Below, one piece after another: positions 1-6,281 of a stretch of DNA of 6,281 nt. Below the pieces are notes generated by a model. It worked only from the letters and a program-made list of their open reading frames with translations, had not been told where the DNA came from and ran no database searches. Numbering within the stretch: position 1 is the stretch's first letter; the number at the start of each line of letters is the position of its first letter. The stretch is from Acidobacteriota bacterium. GTDB taxonomy: Bacteria; Acidobacteriota; Polarisedimenticolia; Gp22-AA2. Position numbers and translations under genes: made by a program. The stretch covers positions 1-6,281 of the forward strand of contig JAPUIN010000254.1 of the NCBI GenBank assembly GCA_027297005.1. Direction: 5' to 3'.

Positions 1-1484
1 ATCACGGGTTCAAATCGGGATCGGGGCGCCCGCTCGAGGTGCTGCCGTTCACGACCCACCAGCCGGTCGAGTGGCACGACGAGGAGGGGATCTTTCTGAT
101 CAGCGGCCCGGTCGCGCGCCGCGGCGCAATGCTGGGCCCACCGGCCACGCTGTTCGATGTGGCGCCGACGATCCTCCACGTGCTGGGTCTTCCGGTCGCG
201 GAGGACATGCCGGGTCGCGTCCTCGTCGAGGCGCTCGACCCGGCCTTCAGCCACGCGCACGCAGTGCGCACCGTCCCCTCTTACGAGGAGCTGGGCTCGC
301 CGCGTGCGATCATGGAGCCGCGGGATGAGAGAGCGCGCGCTGCCGAGGATGAACTGCTCGCCAATCTGCAAGCGCTCGGCTACATCGGCGGGGATTCGGG
401 GGCCGAGTCGCGCGGCGGCGCCGCACCGCCCGGCGACGGCTCCAGCCATATTGCGGGAAACGAGCACCTCGGCACCCTCGCGTTCTATCATCGCAACCTC
501 GCCATCTACTATCTCAAGCGGCGGGAATACGCGCGGGGGATCGATGAACTGATCGCCGCGAACGAACGGCAGCCGCTCCCGAAAACCTATCAGTTGCTCT
601 CTGAGGCCTACCTGTCGCTGCAGCGCACCGATGACGCGATCGCGGCGCTGCATGCGGGGCTCGAGCAATTCCCCGCGATGGATCCCGAATCGGTCCTGTG
701 GCTCGTGCGCATCCATTTCCGCGATCCGGGCGGCCGCAACCCCGCGCGTGAGGAAGCGCGACGCTGGGCGGAACGTACGGCCGGGCACCCCGGCCTCGAC
801 GATGCGATCGCCGGGTTGCTGGCCGAGGAGGACGGAGATCGCGGCAGGGCCGAGACCCTCTTCCGCGCCTCGCTCGAGGCCGACTCGACCCGTGTCGTCG
901 CCGCCGTTCACCTGTACCAGCTCCTGGAGCCGCGCGGAGTCCCGACCGAACTCGAACCGTTCCTGCGGCGCGGACTCGCCCGTGATGACCGGATCGACGA
1001 GTATCACAGCATGCTGGGGGTCATCCTGGCGGAGACCGGGCGTCGCGAAGACGCCCTCGTCTCGCTGCGCCGGGCCGGCAAGTTCGATCCGTACAACCCC
1101 CGGTTCGCCGCGAACCTCGGCAGCGTGCTGGCCCATCTGGAGCGCTGGACTGAGGCCGCGGACGCCTACGGGCGGGCGGCGGAACTGGCGCCGTCGACTG
1201 AGATCTACATGCGGCTCGGATCGGTATACCGGCGGATGCTGGATCCGGACAGGGCCCTCGCCGCCTTCCGGCAGGCGCGCGATCTCGGGGAGGGGGACGG
1301 GGCGCCATTCCTGGGAATCGCGTTGTTGATGGCCGAAACGGGACGTGATGAGGAGGCGCTTGCCGCCGCGCGCGAGGGACTCGATCGCCACCCGGACGAT
1401 CGTTCGTTGCAGTCCTTTTACGAGGATCTGATCAGGAGGAGACGTACTCCTGGAGTTGCTCCTGGTCGCTCTGGCTCAGGTTGA
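1..1484 (+). CDS. Type I phosphodiesterase / alkaline-phosphatase-superfamily protein with C-terminal TPR array (5' partial)
   Basis: The reading frame is open from the first full codon (base 3), so the true start lies upstream; the GTG at 39 is inside the domain and is not a start. The window opens on (G)AT-CAC-GGG-TTC, almost certainly the DHGF metal-binding motif of the alkaline-phosphatase superfamily. It is followed by EWHDEEGIFLISGP (about 69-110), where the histidine is the usual second metal ligand, then LFDVAPTILHVLGLPV and DMPGRVL, the standard end of type I phosphodiesterase/sulfatase-like domains. An ELLANLQALGYIGG segment (about 349-390) and a Gly/Ala/Ser-rich linker lead into TPR-like helical pairs from about 475 to 1425, for example LGVILAETGRREDALVSLRR and LGSVYRRMLDPDRALAAFRQA. 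Family members cleave phosphodiesters or transfer phospho-groups, usually outside the cytoplasm; the substrate cannot be read here. The last roughly 18 codons (RRRTPGVAPGRSGSG) are antisense to the neighbouring regulator gene and look like a non-domain tail. The family assignment is solid, the exact activity unknown. Confidence 0.85.
   Translation, partial: HGFKSGSGRPLEVLPFTTHQPVEWHDEEGIFLISGPVARRGAMLGPPATLFDVAPTILHVLGLPVAEDMPGRVLVEALDPAFSHAHAVRTVPSYEELGSPRAIMEPRDERARAAEDELLANLQALGYIGGDSGAESRGGAAPPGDGSSHIAGNEHLGTLAFYHRNLAIYYLKRREYARGIDELIAANERQPLPKTYQLLSEAYLSLQRTDDAIAALHAGLEQFPAMDPESVLWLVRIHFRDPGGRNPAREEARRWAERTAGHPGLDDAIAGLLAEEDGDRGRAETLFRASLEADSTRVVAAVHLYQLLEPRGVPTELEPFLRRGLARDDRIDEYHSMLGVILAETGRREDALVSLRRAGKFDPYNPRFAANLGSVLAHLERWTEAADAYGRAAELAPSTEIYMRLGSVYRRMLDPDRALAAFRQARDLGEGDGAPFLGIALLMAETGRDEEALAAAREGLDRHPDDRSLQSFYEDLIRRRRTPGVAPGRSGSG
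1432..1484. other. 53-bp convergent overlap of two coding 3' ends
   Basis: The stop of the + strand TPR gene (TGA 1482-1484) lies inside the REC-PilZ gene, and the stop of the - strand gene (TCA 1432-1434 on +) lies inside the TPR gene. There is no intergenic space and no room for a conventional terminator. A six-base inverted repeat CAGGAG/CTCCTG (1433-1438 and 1447-1452) lies inside, but it arises from repeated Gln-Glu codons of the PilZ end and has no T-run on either side. Confidence 0.85.
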
Positions 1485-2109
1485 CGAACCGGACCCCGAT
1501 CTCCTGAGCCTCGTCGGCGCCCGGGCTGACGCGCGCCACCTCCCCCTCCACCGTCAACGAGGACTTGGTCTTCGGGAGGAAGAACTGCAGTTTGAGCCGC
1601 GCCCCAACCTGGAGTTGCGTTGTCGTCTCCAGCATCAATCCGGTGGCGCTGAGGTCTTTCGCGCGGCCGACGACTTCCTTCTCGCCCGCCGAGCCGGTGA
1701 CGTTGAACACGACGGTGATCCGCTCCGCGCCGCGCTGCTTGACCGTCAGGATACGCGCCACCACGCCGAGCAGTTCCTCCGGTTTTTCCGGTTTGATGAT
1801 GAACTCGGTGCAGCCCGCCTTCAGGCACTGATCCCGGACCTCGGGCGAGCCGGAGGCGCTCATGATGATGATCGGCGTGCTGACGAGAGAGGCCTCCTGG
1901 CGCATTCTCGCGCAGGCCTCCGCCCCATCCATCTTCGGCATCTCGAGGTCGAGGAGAATGAGATTCGGGTGATGTTGAACGGCGAGCTGGATCGCCTTCT
2001 CCCCGCTGTCGGCAGCCAGAACGTTGAATCCTCCCCGCAGCAGATAAGTCTTCTCGACTTCCAGGAAGAATTTCAGATCATCCGCGATCAGTACTGTGAC
2101 CTTGGCCAC
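1432..2109 (-). CDS. Response regulator with REC receiver and C-terminal PilZ (c-di-GMP-binding) domain
   Basis: This 225-residue protein has two domains. Residues 1-121 form a receiver: acidic pocket D10-D11 (LIADD), phospho-acceptor D54 in LILLDLEMP, switch residue S84 in IIIMSAS, and K106 in FIIKP, so all key residues are present. Residues from about 124 to 225 form a PilZ domain with both c-di-GMP motifs: RxxxR (R126, R130) and DxSxxG (D152, S154, G157). It ends in the usual IGVRFVNLSQSDQEQLQEYV segment. Inference: a histidine kinase phosphorylates the receiver and c-di-GMP binds the PilZ half, giving a cytoplasmic integrator without a DNA-binding domain. Such proteins often act on motility, adhesion or exopolysaccharide, but no partner kinase or cyclase is in view. 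The GTG start (2107-2109) is chosen for its strong Shine-Dalgarno sequence and because MAKVTVLIADD is a typical receiver beginning. It lies 63 bp after the sulfatase-like gene and its 3' end overlaps the convergent gene by 53 bp. Confidence 0.93.
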   Translation of the reverse strand: MAKVTVLIADDLKFFLEVEKTYLLRGGFNVLAADSGEKAIQLAVQHHPNLILLDLEMPKMDGAEACARMRQEASLVSTPIIIMSASGSPEVRDQCLKAGCTEFIIKPEKPEELLGVVARILTVKQRGAERITVVFNVTGSAGEKEVVGRAKDLSATGLMLETTTQLQVGARLKLQFFLPKTKSSLTVEGEVARVSPGADEAQEIGVRFVNLSQSDQEQLQEYVSS

Positions 2110-2114
2110 GCGAG

Positions 2115-2123
2115 CCTCCTCCT
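2115..2123 (-). promoter_or_regulatory. Strong ribosome binding site for the REC-PilZ gene
   Basis: On the - strand the sequence reads AGGAGGAGG, then CTCGC, then the GTG start at 2109. It contains a full AGGAGG core at normal spacing and decides the GTG as start. It is the strongest Shine-Dalgarno sequence seen among the genes here whose starts lie in the window. Confidence 0.8.
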
Positions 2124-2137
2124 ACCTAGCGCGGCGG

Positions 2138-2167
2138 AAACTACCATACCGGAGCAAACCGGGTCAA
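2138..2167 (-). promoter_or_regulatory. Possible sigma-70-type promoter for the REC-PilZ gene
   Basis: On the - strand a TTGACC (2162-2167; five of six matches to TTGACA) is followed after 18 bp by TAGTTT (2138-2143; three of six matches to TATAAT). This is the only relatively AT-containing patch in the gap before the regulator gene, and it would place transcription start just before the ribosome binding site. The -10 match is weak and such matches occur by chance, so this is tentative. If real, the regulator can be transcribed apart from the upstream moeA/sulfatase-like genes. Confidence 0.25.
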
Positions 2168-2183
2168 AGGGGTCAGGCCCCTT
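2161..2183. repeat. GGGTCA direct repeat and AAGGGG-TCAGG-CCCCTT palindrome
   Basis: GGGTCA occurs at 2161-2166 and 2170-2175, nine bases apart. AAGGGG (2167-2172) and CCCCTT (2178-2183) are perfect inverted arms around a five-base TCAGG loop. The palindrome contains the TGA stop of the sulfatase-like gene and part of its last codons, and it abuts the candidate -35 of the next gene. No T-run follows on either strand, so it is a poor intrinsic terminator. GGGGTCAGGCCCC-like palindromes resemble REP-type intergenic repeats known to me from other genomes. That resemblance is from memory, and only one copy is visible here. It could instead be an operator or an mRNA 3'-end hairpin. Confidence 0.5.
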
Positions 2184-4260
2184 CCGAATCGTGCACAGCG
2201 CCGTCGCCTGACTCCAGCTGGCGCAGTCGCTCCCGCGCGATCTCCCGGTCGCGCGACCGCAGCGGATCGGCACGCGCCAGATACTCCCGGTAGGCCCGCG
2301 CCGCCGCGGCCTTGTGATCGAGAGCTTCGGACGCCCGTGCAAGATCAAAGAACGGGCGGGGGTCCGACGGTGACGACTGCACCGCCTGCTCCAGCACCTG
2401 CACCGCCGACTGCGGGTCGCCGCCCAGCAGCAGCGCACGGCCGAGCCCGGCCTGCAGCTCGGCGCTGCCCGGCGCCCTGGCGAGCGCCGCGCGAAACTCG
2501 GTGATCGACTCGACGACGACGCCCCTCTCGAGCAGCAGCGACGCGAGCCCAGCGCGGACATCGGAATCGTCCGGGATGATTTCCAGAGCCTGGCGATAGG
2601 ATTCGATCGCCCGCTGCGGTTCCGCAAGCTCCCGACGACAGGCGGCGATCTCGGCGTGGAGCAGCCCCCGGAGCACGTTGCCGGCCGGCGCGGACTGTAA
2701 TCCGGAGAGGCTGGTCAGCGCGCTCGTGAAGGGGAGCAACGCATCGCCAGGGCTTCCCTCCGCGCGAATCACGGCCCCCAGCAGGGCGAGGAGAGCCGGC
2801 GGCGCCGCTCCCGAGTGATCCTCGGGTGATGATCGCTCCTCACTGATGCGGACCGACAGGTCGCCGAGAGCCGTGCGCGCCGCGGCGCTTCGTCCCTGCC
2901 GGAGATCCCGGAGGACGGTCTCGAGAAGGGAGACCATCGCCTGATCGGGCGGGGGCTGGCGCGCGCCGCCGATCACCTCGCGGCCGGTCGCCTCGCCGAG
3001 CGATCTCCTCATCGCCTCGACACGGTCGGGGCGGGACGCAGCCAGGTTCCGCACCTCGCCCGGATCGCGCCTGAGATGGTACAGCTCCGGCCTCAGCCCA
3101 TCGATGTATTTCCATCCGTGCGAGCGGAACGCTTCGAGTCGCGAGCCGCCCAGGAGAGCCTCCAGGTACCCCGTCGTCATCACCGCGGGCAGGACGGGTA
3201 AGCGCCCGCCGGGATCGAGAAGCGGCACCAGGCTTGTTCCCTCGAGCGTCATCTCGGGATCGATCCCCAGCAGGTCGAAGAAGGTCGGGAGCAGATCGAT
3301 GCTCCGCACCTGCTCGGGGATGGAACGGGCTCGCGCGGAAGACTGAGGAACCCGCATCAGCATCGGAACCAGCACCGTGCTGTCATAGAGCAGGGCGCCG
3401 GCACTCATTTCCGCGTGCTCGCCGAGACCGGCCCCATGCGGGGAGGTGATCACCACGATGGTGTTCTCCATCACACCGAGCGACTCGAGCCGGTCGAGGA
3501 TTCTCCCGAGCTCGGCGTCGACGAAGGTGACCGCGGCGTCGTACGGATTGTCGTGAAGCCGCCGATACGACGCCGGGACGCGGTGCGGACCGAGCAGGTC
3601 GGTCAGCTGCACCCACAGGAAGAAACGTGTGCGGAAATTTTCATCGACCCAGCTCCGTGCCTCGGCGATCACCTTGCTGGCGGACCGGCCGCTGAAGACC
3701 CTCAGCGGGTAGGCCACGCCGGAACTCGACGGCGCCTCGAACGACTCGAATCCGCGTGCGAGTCCGGTCGAACGCCCGAGAGCCCCGGAGCCGACGAAGG
3801 CCGCTGTTCTGAACCCGGCTCCCACGAGCGACTCTGCCAGCGTCGGGTACGTGGCAGGCAGCCGGCCCCAGATCGATGAGGACGCTCCAGCGAGCGCGGG
3901 AGTCCGGCCGGTCATCAGCGCGATGTGGGCCGGGAGGCTCGAGGGAGAGGAGGTCACCACCTGCTCGAAGCGGAACCCGGCCCGGCCCAGGGCGTCGATG
4001 TGCCGGGTCAGTGTCGAGCCGGGGGAATCGTAGACACCGATGCGATCGAGGCGCAGCCCGTCGATCGTGATCAGTACCAGGTTCGCCGGTCGTGGCGCTT
4101 CGGCCGGTGTCGTTCTCTGCAGCAACCGGGACCGGACGGTGGGAGGACCTCCCGGCGGCGTGAGACGGTAGCCGAGAACCAACAGCACCCCGGCCACGAA
4201 CAGGAACCCGATGAGCCCGAGCGCCTGGTCCAGACGGAATGACGGGAAGCGGGCGTTCAT
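2173..4260 (-). CDS. Membrane-anchored sulfatase-like (alkaline-phosphatase superfamily) protein with C-terminal TPRs; degenerate active site
   Basis: 695 residues from the ATG at 4258-4260. Residues 1-9 carry two arginines and are followed by one hydrophobic segment (about 13-31), a signal anchor that would put the rest outside the cytoplasmic membrane. Residues about 59-430 are sulfatase-like: NLVLITIDGLRLDRIGVY with D67 as first metal ligand, SSLPAHIALMTGR (S108 in the nucleophile position), and the C-terminal WKYI (383-386), ELYHL and DPGEVRNLA. The nucleophile motif is S-L-P-A-H, not C/S-x-P-S-R, so it is not a formylglycine sulfatase. The usual DHGE..GEH....HG block reads SPHGAGLGEHAEMSAG: the metal-ligand Asp is Pro274 and the late His is missing. 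Four TPRs span about 531-666. Its ATG overlaps the moeA stop (ATGA), with only a weak Shine-Dalgarno sequence, suggesting translational coupling. A longer in-frame start at 4362 would overlap moeA by about 100 bp and add residues unlike the family, so I reject it. It is either a pseudoenzyme or an enzyme with altered chemistry. Confidence 0.88.
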   Translation of the reverse strand: MNARFPSFRLDQALGLIGFLFVAGVLLVLGYRLTPPGGPPTVRSRLLQRTTPAEAPRPANLVLITIDGLRLDRIGVYDSPGSTLTRHIDALGRAGFRFEQVVTSSPSSLPAHIALMTGRTPALAGASSSIWGRLPATYPTLAESLVGAGFRTAAFVGSGALGRSTGLARGFESFEAPSSSGVAYPLRVFSGRSASKVIAEARSWVDENFRTRFFLWVQLTDLLGPHRVPASYRRLHDNPYDAAVTFVDAELGRILDRLESLGVMENTIVVITSPHGAGLGEHAEMSAGALLYDSTVLVPMLMRVPQSSARARSIPEQVRSIDLLPTFFDLLGIDPEMTLEGTSLVPLLDPGGRLPVLPAVMTTGYLEALLGGSRLEAFRSHGWKYIDGLRPELYHLRRDPGEVRNLAASRPDRVEAMRRSLGEATGREVIGGARQPPPDQAMVSLLETVLRDLRQGRSAAARTALGDLSVRISEERSSPEDHSGAAPPALLALLGAVIRAEGSPGDALLPFTSALTSLSGLQSAPAGNVLRGLLHAEIAACRRELAEPQRAIESYRQALEIIPDDSDVRAGLASLLLERGVVVESITEFRAALARAPGSAELQAGLGRALLLGGDPQSAVQVLEQAVQSSPSDPRPFFDLARASEALDHKAAAARAYREYLARADPLRSRDREIARERLRQLESGDGAVHDSEGA

Positions 4261-5489
4261 CGTTCCAGGATCTCGTCCAGCGGAATGAATTCGATCCTGT
4301 CCCCCTGCTCCATGCGCGCGCGATCGGCCGGCACAATCGCCAGGCAATTCCCGCGCGCGCACGAAACGAAATCAGCGGAGCCACTGGTCGGCAGGACCCG
4401 GACCGAATAACCGGATCCGTTCCAATGCGCGCGAGCCTGATAGTAGCCGGACCGGCCGCCCCGCTGCTGCACCGGCTCGGCGAGCGCCCCGTGGTGGGAT
4501 GAGGTGATCGGCTCAGCGAACCCCATCATCCGGCGCAGCGCCGGACGCACGAACACTTGAAAGATCACGTACGACGAAACCGGATTGCCGGGACAGCCGA
4601 ACACGAGAGTCGAGCCTCGCCGGCCGAAGGTGAACGGACGGCCCGGCTTGATCGCGACCCGATCGAAGAGAATCTCCACACCCAGGCCGCGCAGGGCACC
4701 CTCGACGAGATCATAGTCGCCCATTGAGACACCGCCGGAAAGCACGAGCACCTCCCCCTCGAGACCCTCGGCCATGCGATCCCTCAAGACGGCGTCGTCA
4801 TCGGCCGCAATTCCGAGGTTCGTCACGACACAGCCGATCCGACGCGCGAGAGACTCGAGCATCGGTCCGTTGCTGTTCCGGATCCGTCCCGGCCCCGGCT
4901 CTTCGTCGGGTCGCACCAGCTCATCCCCCGTAGCCAGCACCGCCAGCCGCGGGCGCCCGCCGACCCGGATCGTGGTGCGACCGAGAGCCGCGAGCACACC
5001 GATCTCGCCGGGTCCGATGAAATCTCCGCTCCCGAGCAGCACCTCCCCGGCCCGGATGTCCTCACCGGCGAGCGCGCGGTTCTGCCCCGGACGCACCGTG
5101 GCCCGGGCGACAACCGCTTCGGAATCGCCGGGCGCCTCCCCGGTCTCCTCGACCATCAGGACGGAGTCGGCCCCGGGCGGCAGCGGAGCGCCGGTCATGA
5201 TGCGTGCTGCGGTCCCCGGCTCGACTCGACGCAGCGTTCCGGGATCGGTCCCGGCGGGAATCTCCTGGATGACGCGAAGGGTGCGCGGAACCTCCCCGAC
5301 ATCGGCAGCGATGACGGCATAACCATCCATCATCGCCTTGTCGAAGGGAGGATAGTCCTGATCCGCGCAGATCTCCTCGCGGAGGATACGAGCCTCGGCC
5401 TCGAGATAGGGGATCCTCTCTTCGGGGAGCGCTTTTGAGTTCTCAAGCACGAGGGAGAGCGCCCGCTCGACTGTCAGGGGATCGGGCAT
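4257..5489 (-). CDS. moeA: Molybdopterin molybdenumtransferase MoeA
   Basis: MoeA inserts molybdate into adenylylated molybdopterin, the last step of molybdenum cofactor synthesis, in the cytoplasm. The 410-residue length is normal for the family. Motifs in order: FDKAMMDGYAV (49-59, conserved D55), ARIMTGAPLPPGADSV (95-110), PGQN...GEDI (134-145), LATGDELV (185-192), RNSNGPML (204-211), SGGVSMGDYDLV (251-262), IKPGRPFTFG (280-289) and GCPGNPVSSY (298-307), then the C-terminal barrel domain ending in DRIEFIPLDEIL. No catalytic motif is missing. The ATG at 5487-5489 is preferred because MPDPLTVERAL matches the usual MoeA beginning; an in-frame TTG at 5540 would add 17 unlikely residues. No good Shine-Dalgarno sequence precedes the ATG. 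The gene lies 71 bp after prmC and its TGA overlaps the next ATG. No other cofactor-synthesis gene or molybdoenzyme is in the window. Confidence 0.95.
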   Translation of the reverse strand: MPDPLTVERALSLVLENSKALPEERIPYLEAEARILREEICADQDYPPFDKAMMDGYAVIAADVGEVPRTLRVIQEIPAGTDPGTLRRVEPGTAARIMTGAPLPPGADSVLMVEETGEAPGDSEAVVARATVRPGQNRALAGEDIRAGEVLLGSGDFIGPGEIGVLAALGRTTIRVGGRPRLAVLATGDELVRPDEEPGPGRIRNSNGPMLESLARRIGCVVTNLGIAADDDAVLRDRMAEGLEGEVLVLSGGVSMGDYDLVEGALRGLGVEILFDRVAIKPGRPFTFGRRGSTLVFGCPGNPVSSYVIFQVFVRPALRRMMGFAEPITSSHHGALAEPVQQRGGRSGYYQARAHWNGSGYSVRVLPTSGSADFVSCARGNCLAIVPADRARMEQGDRIEFIPLDEILER

Positions 5490-5560
5490 GCCGGTGAGTA
5501 TACCCCGAAGAGATGGCGTCCCGAACGCGGCCCCATTCAATACCCGGACAGCATCCTCAC

Positions 5561-6281
5561 CTAGCGCGCTGCCGGCGCGGCCCGCGCCACGAGAACGCGG
5601 TCGAGACCGGCGAGATCCTTGAGGACCTCCTCGACCTCGAGCCCGGCGACGCTCGCATACGCCCTGCTGACATCCTGTGTCTGACCAATCCCGAACTCTA
5701 CGATCACGAAGCCGCCGGGAACCAGGAACTCGGGGGCCTGCGCCGCCACCCGCCGATGCACGGCGAGCGGATCCGGGCCGGGGGTGAGCGCCGCACGCGG
5801 CTCGTGATCACGAACCTCCGGCTCGAGCGTCGCGAGATCCGACTCCGCCACGTAAGGCGGGTTACTGAGGACGAAATCGATGTATCCCTCCAGGCCGAGG
5901 TTGCGGAGTGGTTCGTAAACATCACCCTGGTAGAACGCGAGGCGGCCGCCGACGTCATTGCGGGCCGCATTGAGCCGCGCCACGTCAAGCGCCTCTTCCG
6001 AGAGATCGGTCGCGTGCACGAGGGCGCCCGGCAGCTCCCTGGCAACGGCCACCGCCACGCAACCGGAGCCGGTGGCGATGTCGACCACGCGGGGATCAAG
6101 CTTCGAACATCGTGCCACGCAGGCCTCGACGATCAATTCGGTCTCGGGGCGCGGGATCATCACGGCGGGCGAGACGTTGAACGGAAGCGACCAGAATTCC
6201 TGCAGGCCCGTGATGTACTGAAGCGGCTCGCGGGATGCACGCCGGGTAATCCCTTCCCGATAATCCACCTCGACCTCGCGG
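5561..6281 (-). CDS. prmC: Release factor glutamine methyltransferase PrmC/HemK (5' partial)
   Basis: PrmC transfers a methyl group from S-adenosylmethionine to the glutamine of the GGQ motif in class 1 peptide release factors. The frame stays open to the right edge (R-E-V-E before the GTG at 6268), so the GTG is internal and roughly 40-60 N-terminal residues are cut off. Visible: EPLQYITGLQEFW and IPRPETELIVE (linker and pocket entry), VVDIATGSGCVAVAVA (SAM-binding motif I), ATDLSEEALDVAR (motif II, acidic residue for ribose), and SNPPYVAESDL (NPPY at 5852-5863), which binds the substrate glutamine. EVRDHEPRAAL and PGGFVIVEFGIGQ follow, ending in GLDRVLVAR. The usual G-x-D-G-L after the NPPY region reads GPDPL, a small variation. 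The gene often sits beside prfA; that would be off the right edge and is not seen. Downstream, 71 bp separate it from moeA on the same strand, consistent with cotranscription. Confidence 0.95.
   Translation of the reverse strand, partial: REVEVDYREGITRRASREPLQYITGLQEFWSLPFNVSPAVMIPRPETELIVEACVARCSKLDPRVVDIATGSGCVAVAVARELPGALVHATDLSEEALDVARLNAARNDVGGRLAFYQGDVYEPLRNLGLEGYIDFVLSNPPYVAESDLATLEPEVRDHEPRAALTPGPDPLAVHRRVAAQAPEFLVPGGFVIVEFGIGQTQDVSRAYASVAGLEVEEVLKDLAGLDRVLVARAAPAAR

Noticed and set aside
1433..1452. CAGGAG/CTCCTG inverted repeat considered as a bidirectional terminator between the convergent genes
   Set aside because: The stem is only six bases with an eight-base loop and has no U-tract on either strand. 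Repeated Gln-Glu codons at the end of the PilZ domain explain it.
2110..2172. The gap before REC-PilZ considered as a c-di-GMP or molybdenum cofactor riboswitch
   Set aside because: At 63 bp it is too short and has only one six-base stem, with no recognisable riboswitch core.
1456..2211. A 251-codon open frame on the + strand antisense to the REC-PilZ gene
   Set aside because: The opposite strand encodes a two-domain protein with all family motifs. The + frame shows no recognisable domain and is a normal GC-rich shadow.
3415..3879. A 154-codon open frame on the + strand within the sulfatase-like gene
   Set aside because: It is antisense to well-conserved sulfatase-fold sequence, has no visible motif, and its composition follows the codon positions of the real gene.
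3925..3945. S-L-P-A-H considered as a formylglycine site of a true sulfatase
   Set aside because: The motif lacks the Arg of C/S-x-P-x-R and has no Cys. It fits the non-formylglycine Ser/Thr type seen in sulfatase-like phosphotransferases and phosphodiesterases.
3641..4384. A 247-codon open frame on the - strand in another frame of the sulfatase-like and moeA genes
   Set aside because: It spans the junction of two real genes in a different frame and has no domain features; it is a GC-driven shadow.
5535..5560. A tiny ATG-initiated frame (M-L-S-G-Y-stop) just after prmC, preceded by GGTGAGG, considered as a leader peptide for moeA
   Set aside because: Five codons with no conserved feature, attenuator or pause structure, and out of frame with moeA. 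Chance is the simpler explanation.

Overview
This is a 6.3 kb stretch of a GC-rich bacterial chromosome with five protein-coding genes packed almost end to end. I see no tRNA, rRNA, CRISPR array, insertion sequence or integration scar. The very GC-rich coding sequence, the alkaline-phosphatase-fold/TPR fusion proteins and the REC-PilZ protein suggest an environmental high-GC lineage of the Acidobacteriota, Myxococcota or candidate-Eisenbacteria type. No taxonomic marker is present, so this is an impression only.

Layout: one gene enters from the left on the + strand (1-1484, 5' end missing). It encodes the C-terminal part of a type I phosphodiesterase / alkaline-phosphatase-superfamily domain followed by a long TPR array. 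Facing it are four genes on the - strand, read from right to left: prmC (5561-6280, 5' end missing; release-factor glutamine methyltransferase), moeA (4257-5489; molybdopterin molybdenumtransferase), a membrane-anchored sulfatase-like/TPR fusion (2173-4260) whose ATG overlaps the moeA stop as ATGA, and a REC-PilZ regulator (1432-2109). The + strand gene and the REC-PilZ gene converge and overlap by 53 bp at their 3' ends. The only intergenic spaces are 71 bp (prmC/moeA) and 63 bp (sulfatase-like/REC-PilZ). The second holds a GGGGTCAGGCCCC palindrome, a possible promoter and a strong Shine-Dalgarno sequence.

How the genes may fit together: prmC and moeA are housekeeping genes. The accessory content is two alkaline-phosphatase-fold proteins with C-terminal TPRs, in opposite orientation, separated only by a regulator that combines a phosphorelay receiver with a c-di-GMP-binding domain. 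In the part that is visible, the left protein keeps its metal-site motifs. The right one has lost several of the usual metal and active-site residues and may be a pseudoenzyme or have altered chemistry. No sequence here shows that the three act together; that is a hypothesis from position. I did not find a clearly new multi-gene system. The best leads are the degenerate sulfatase-like/TPR protein and its unusual setting.
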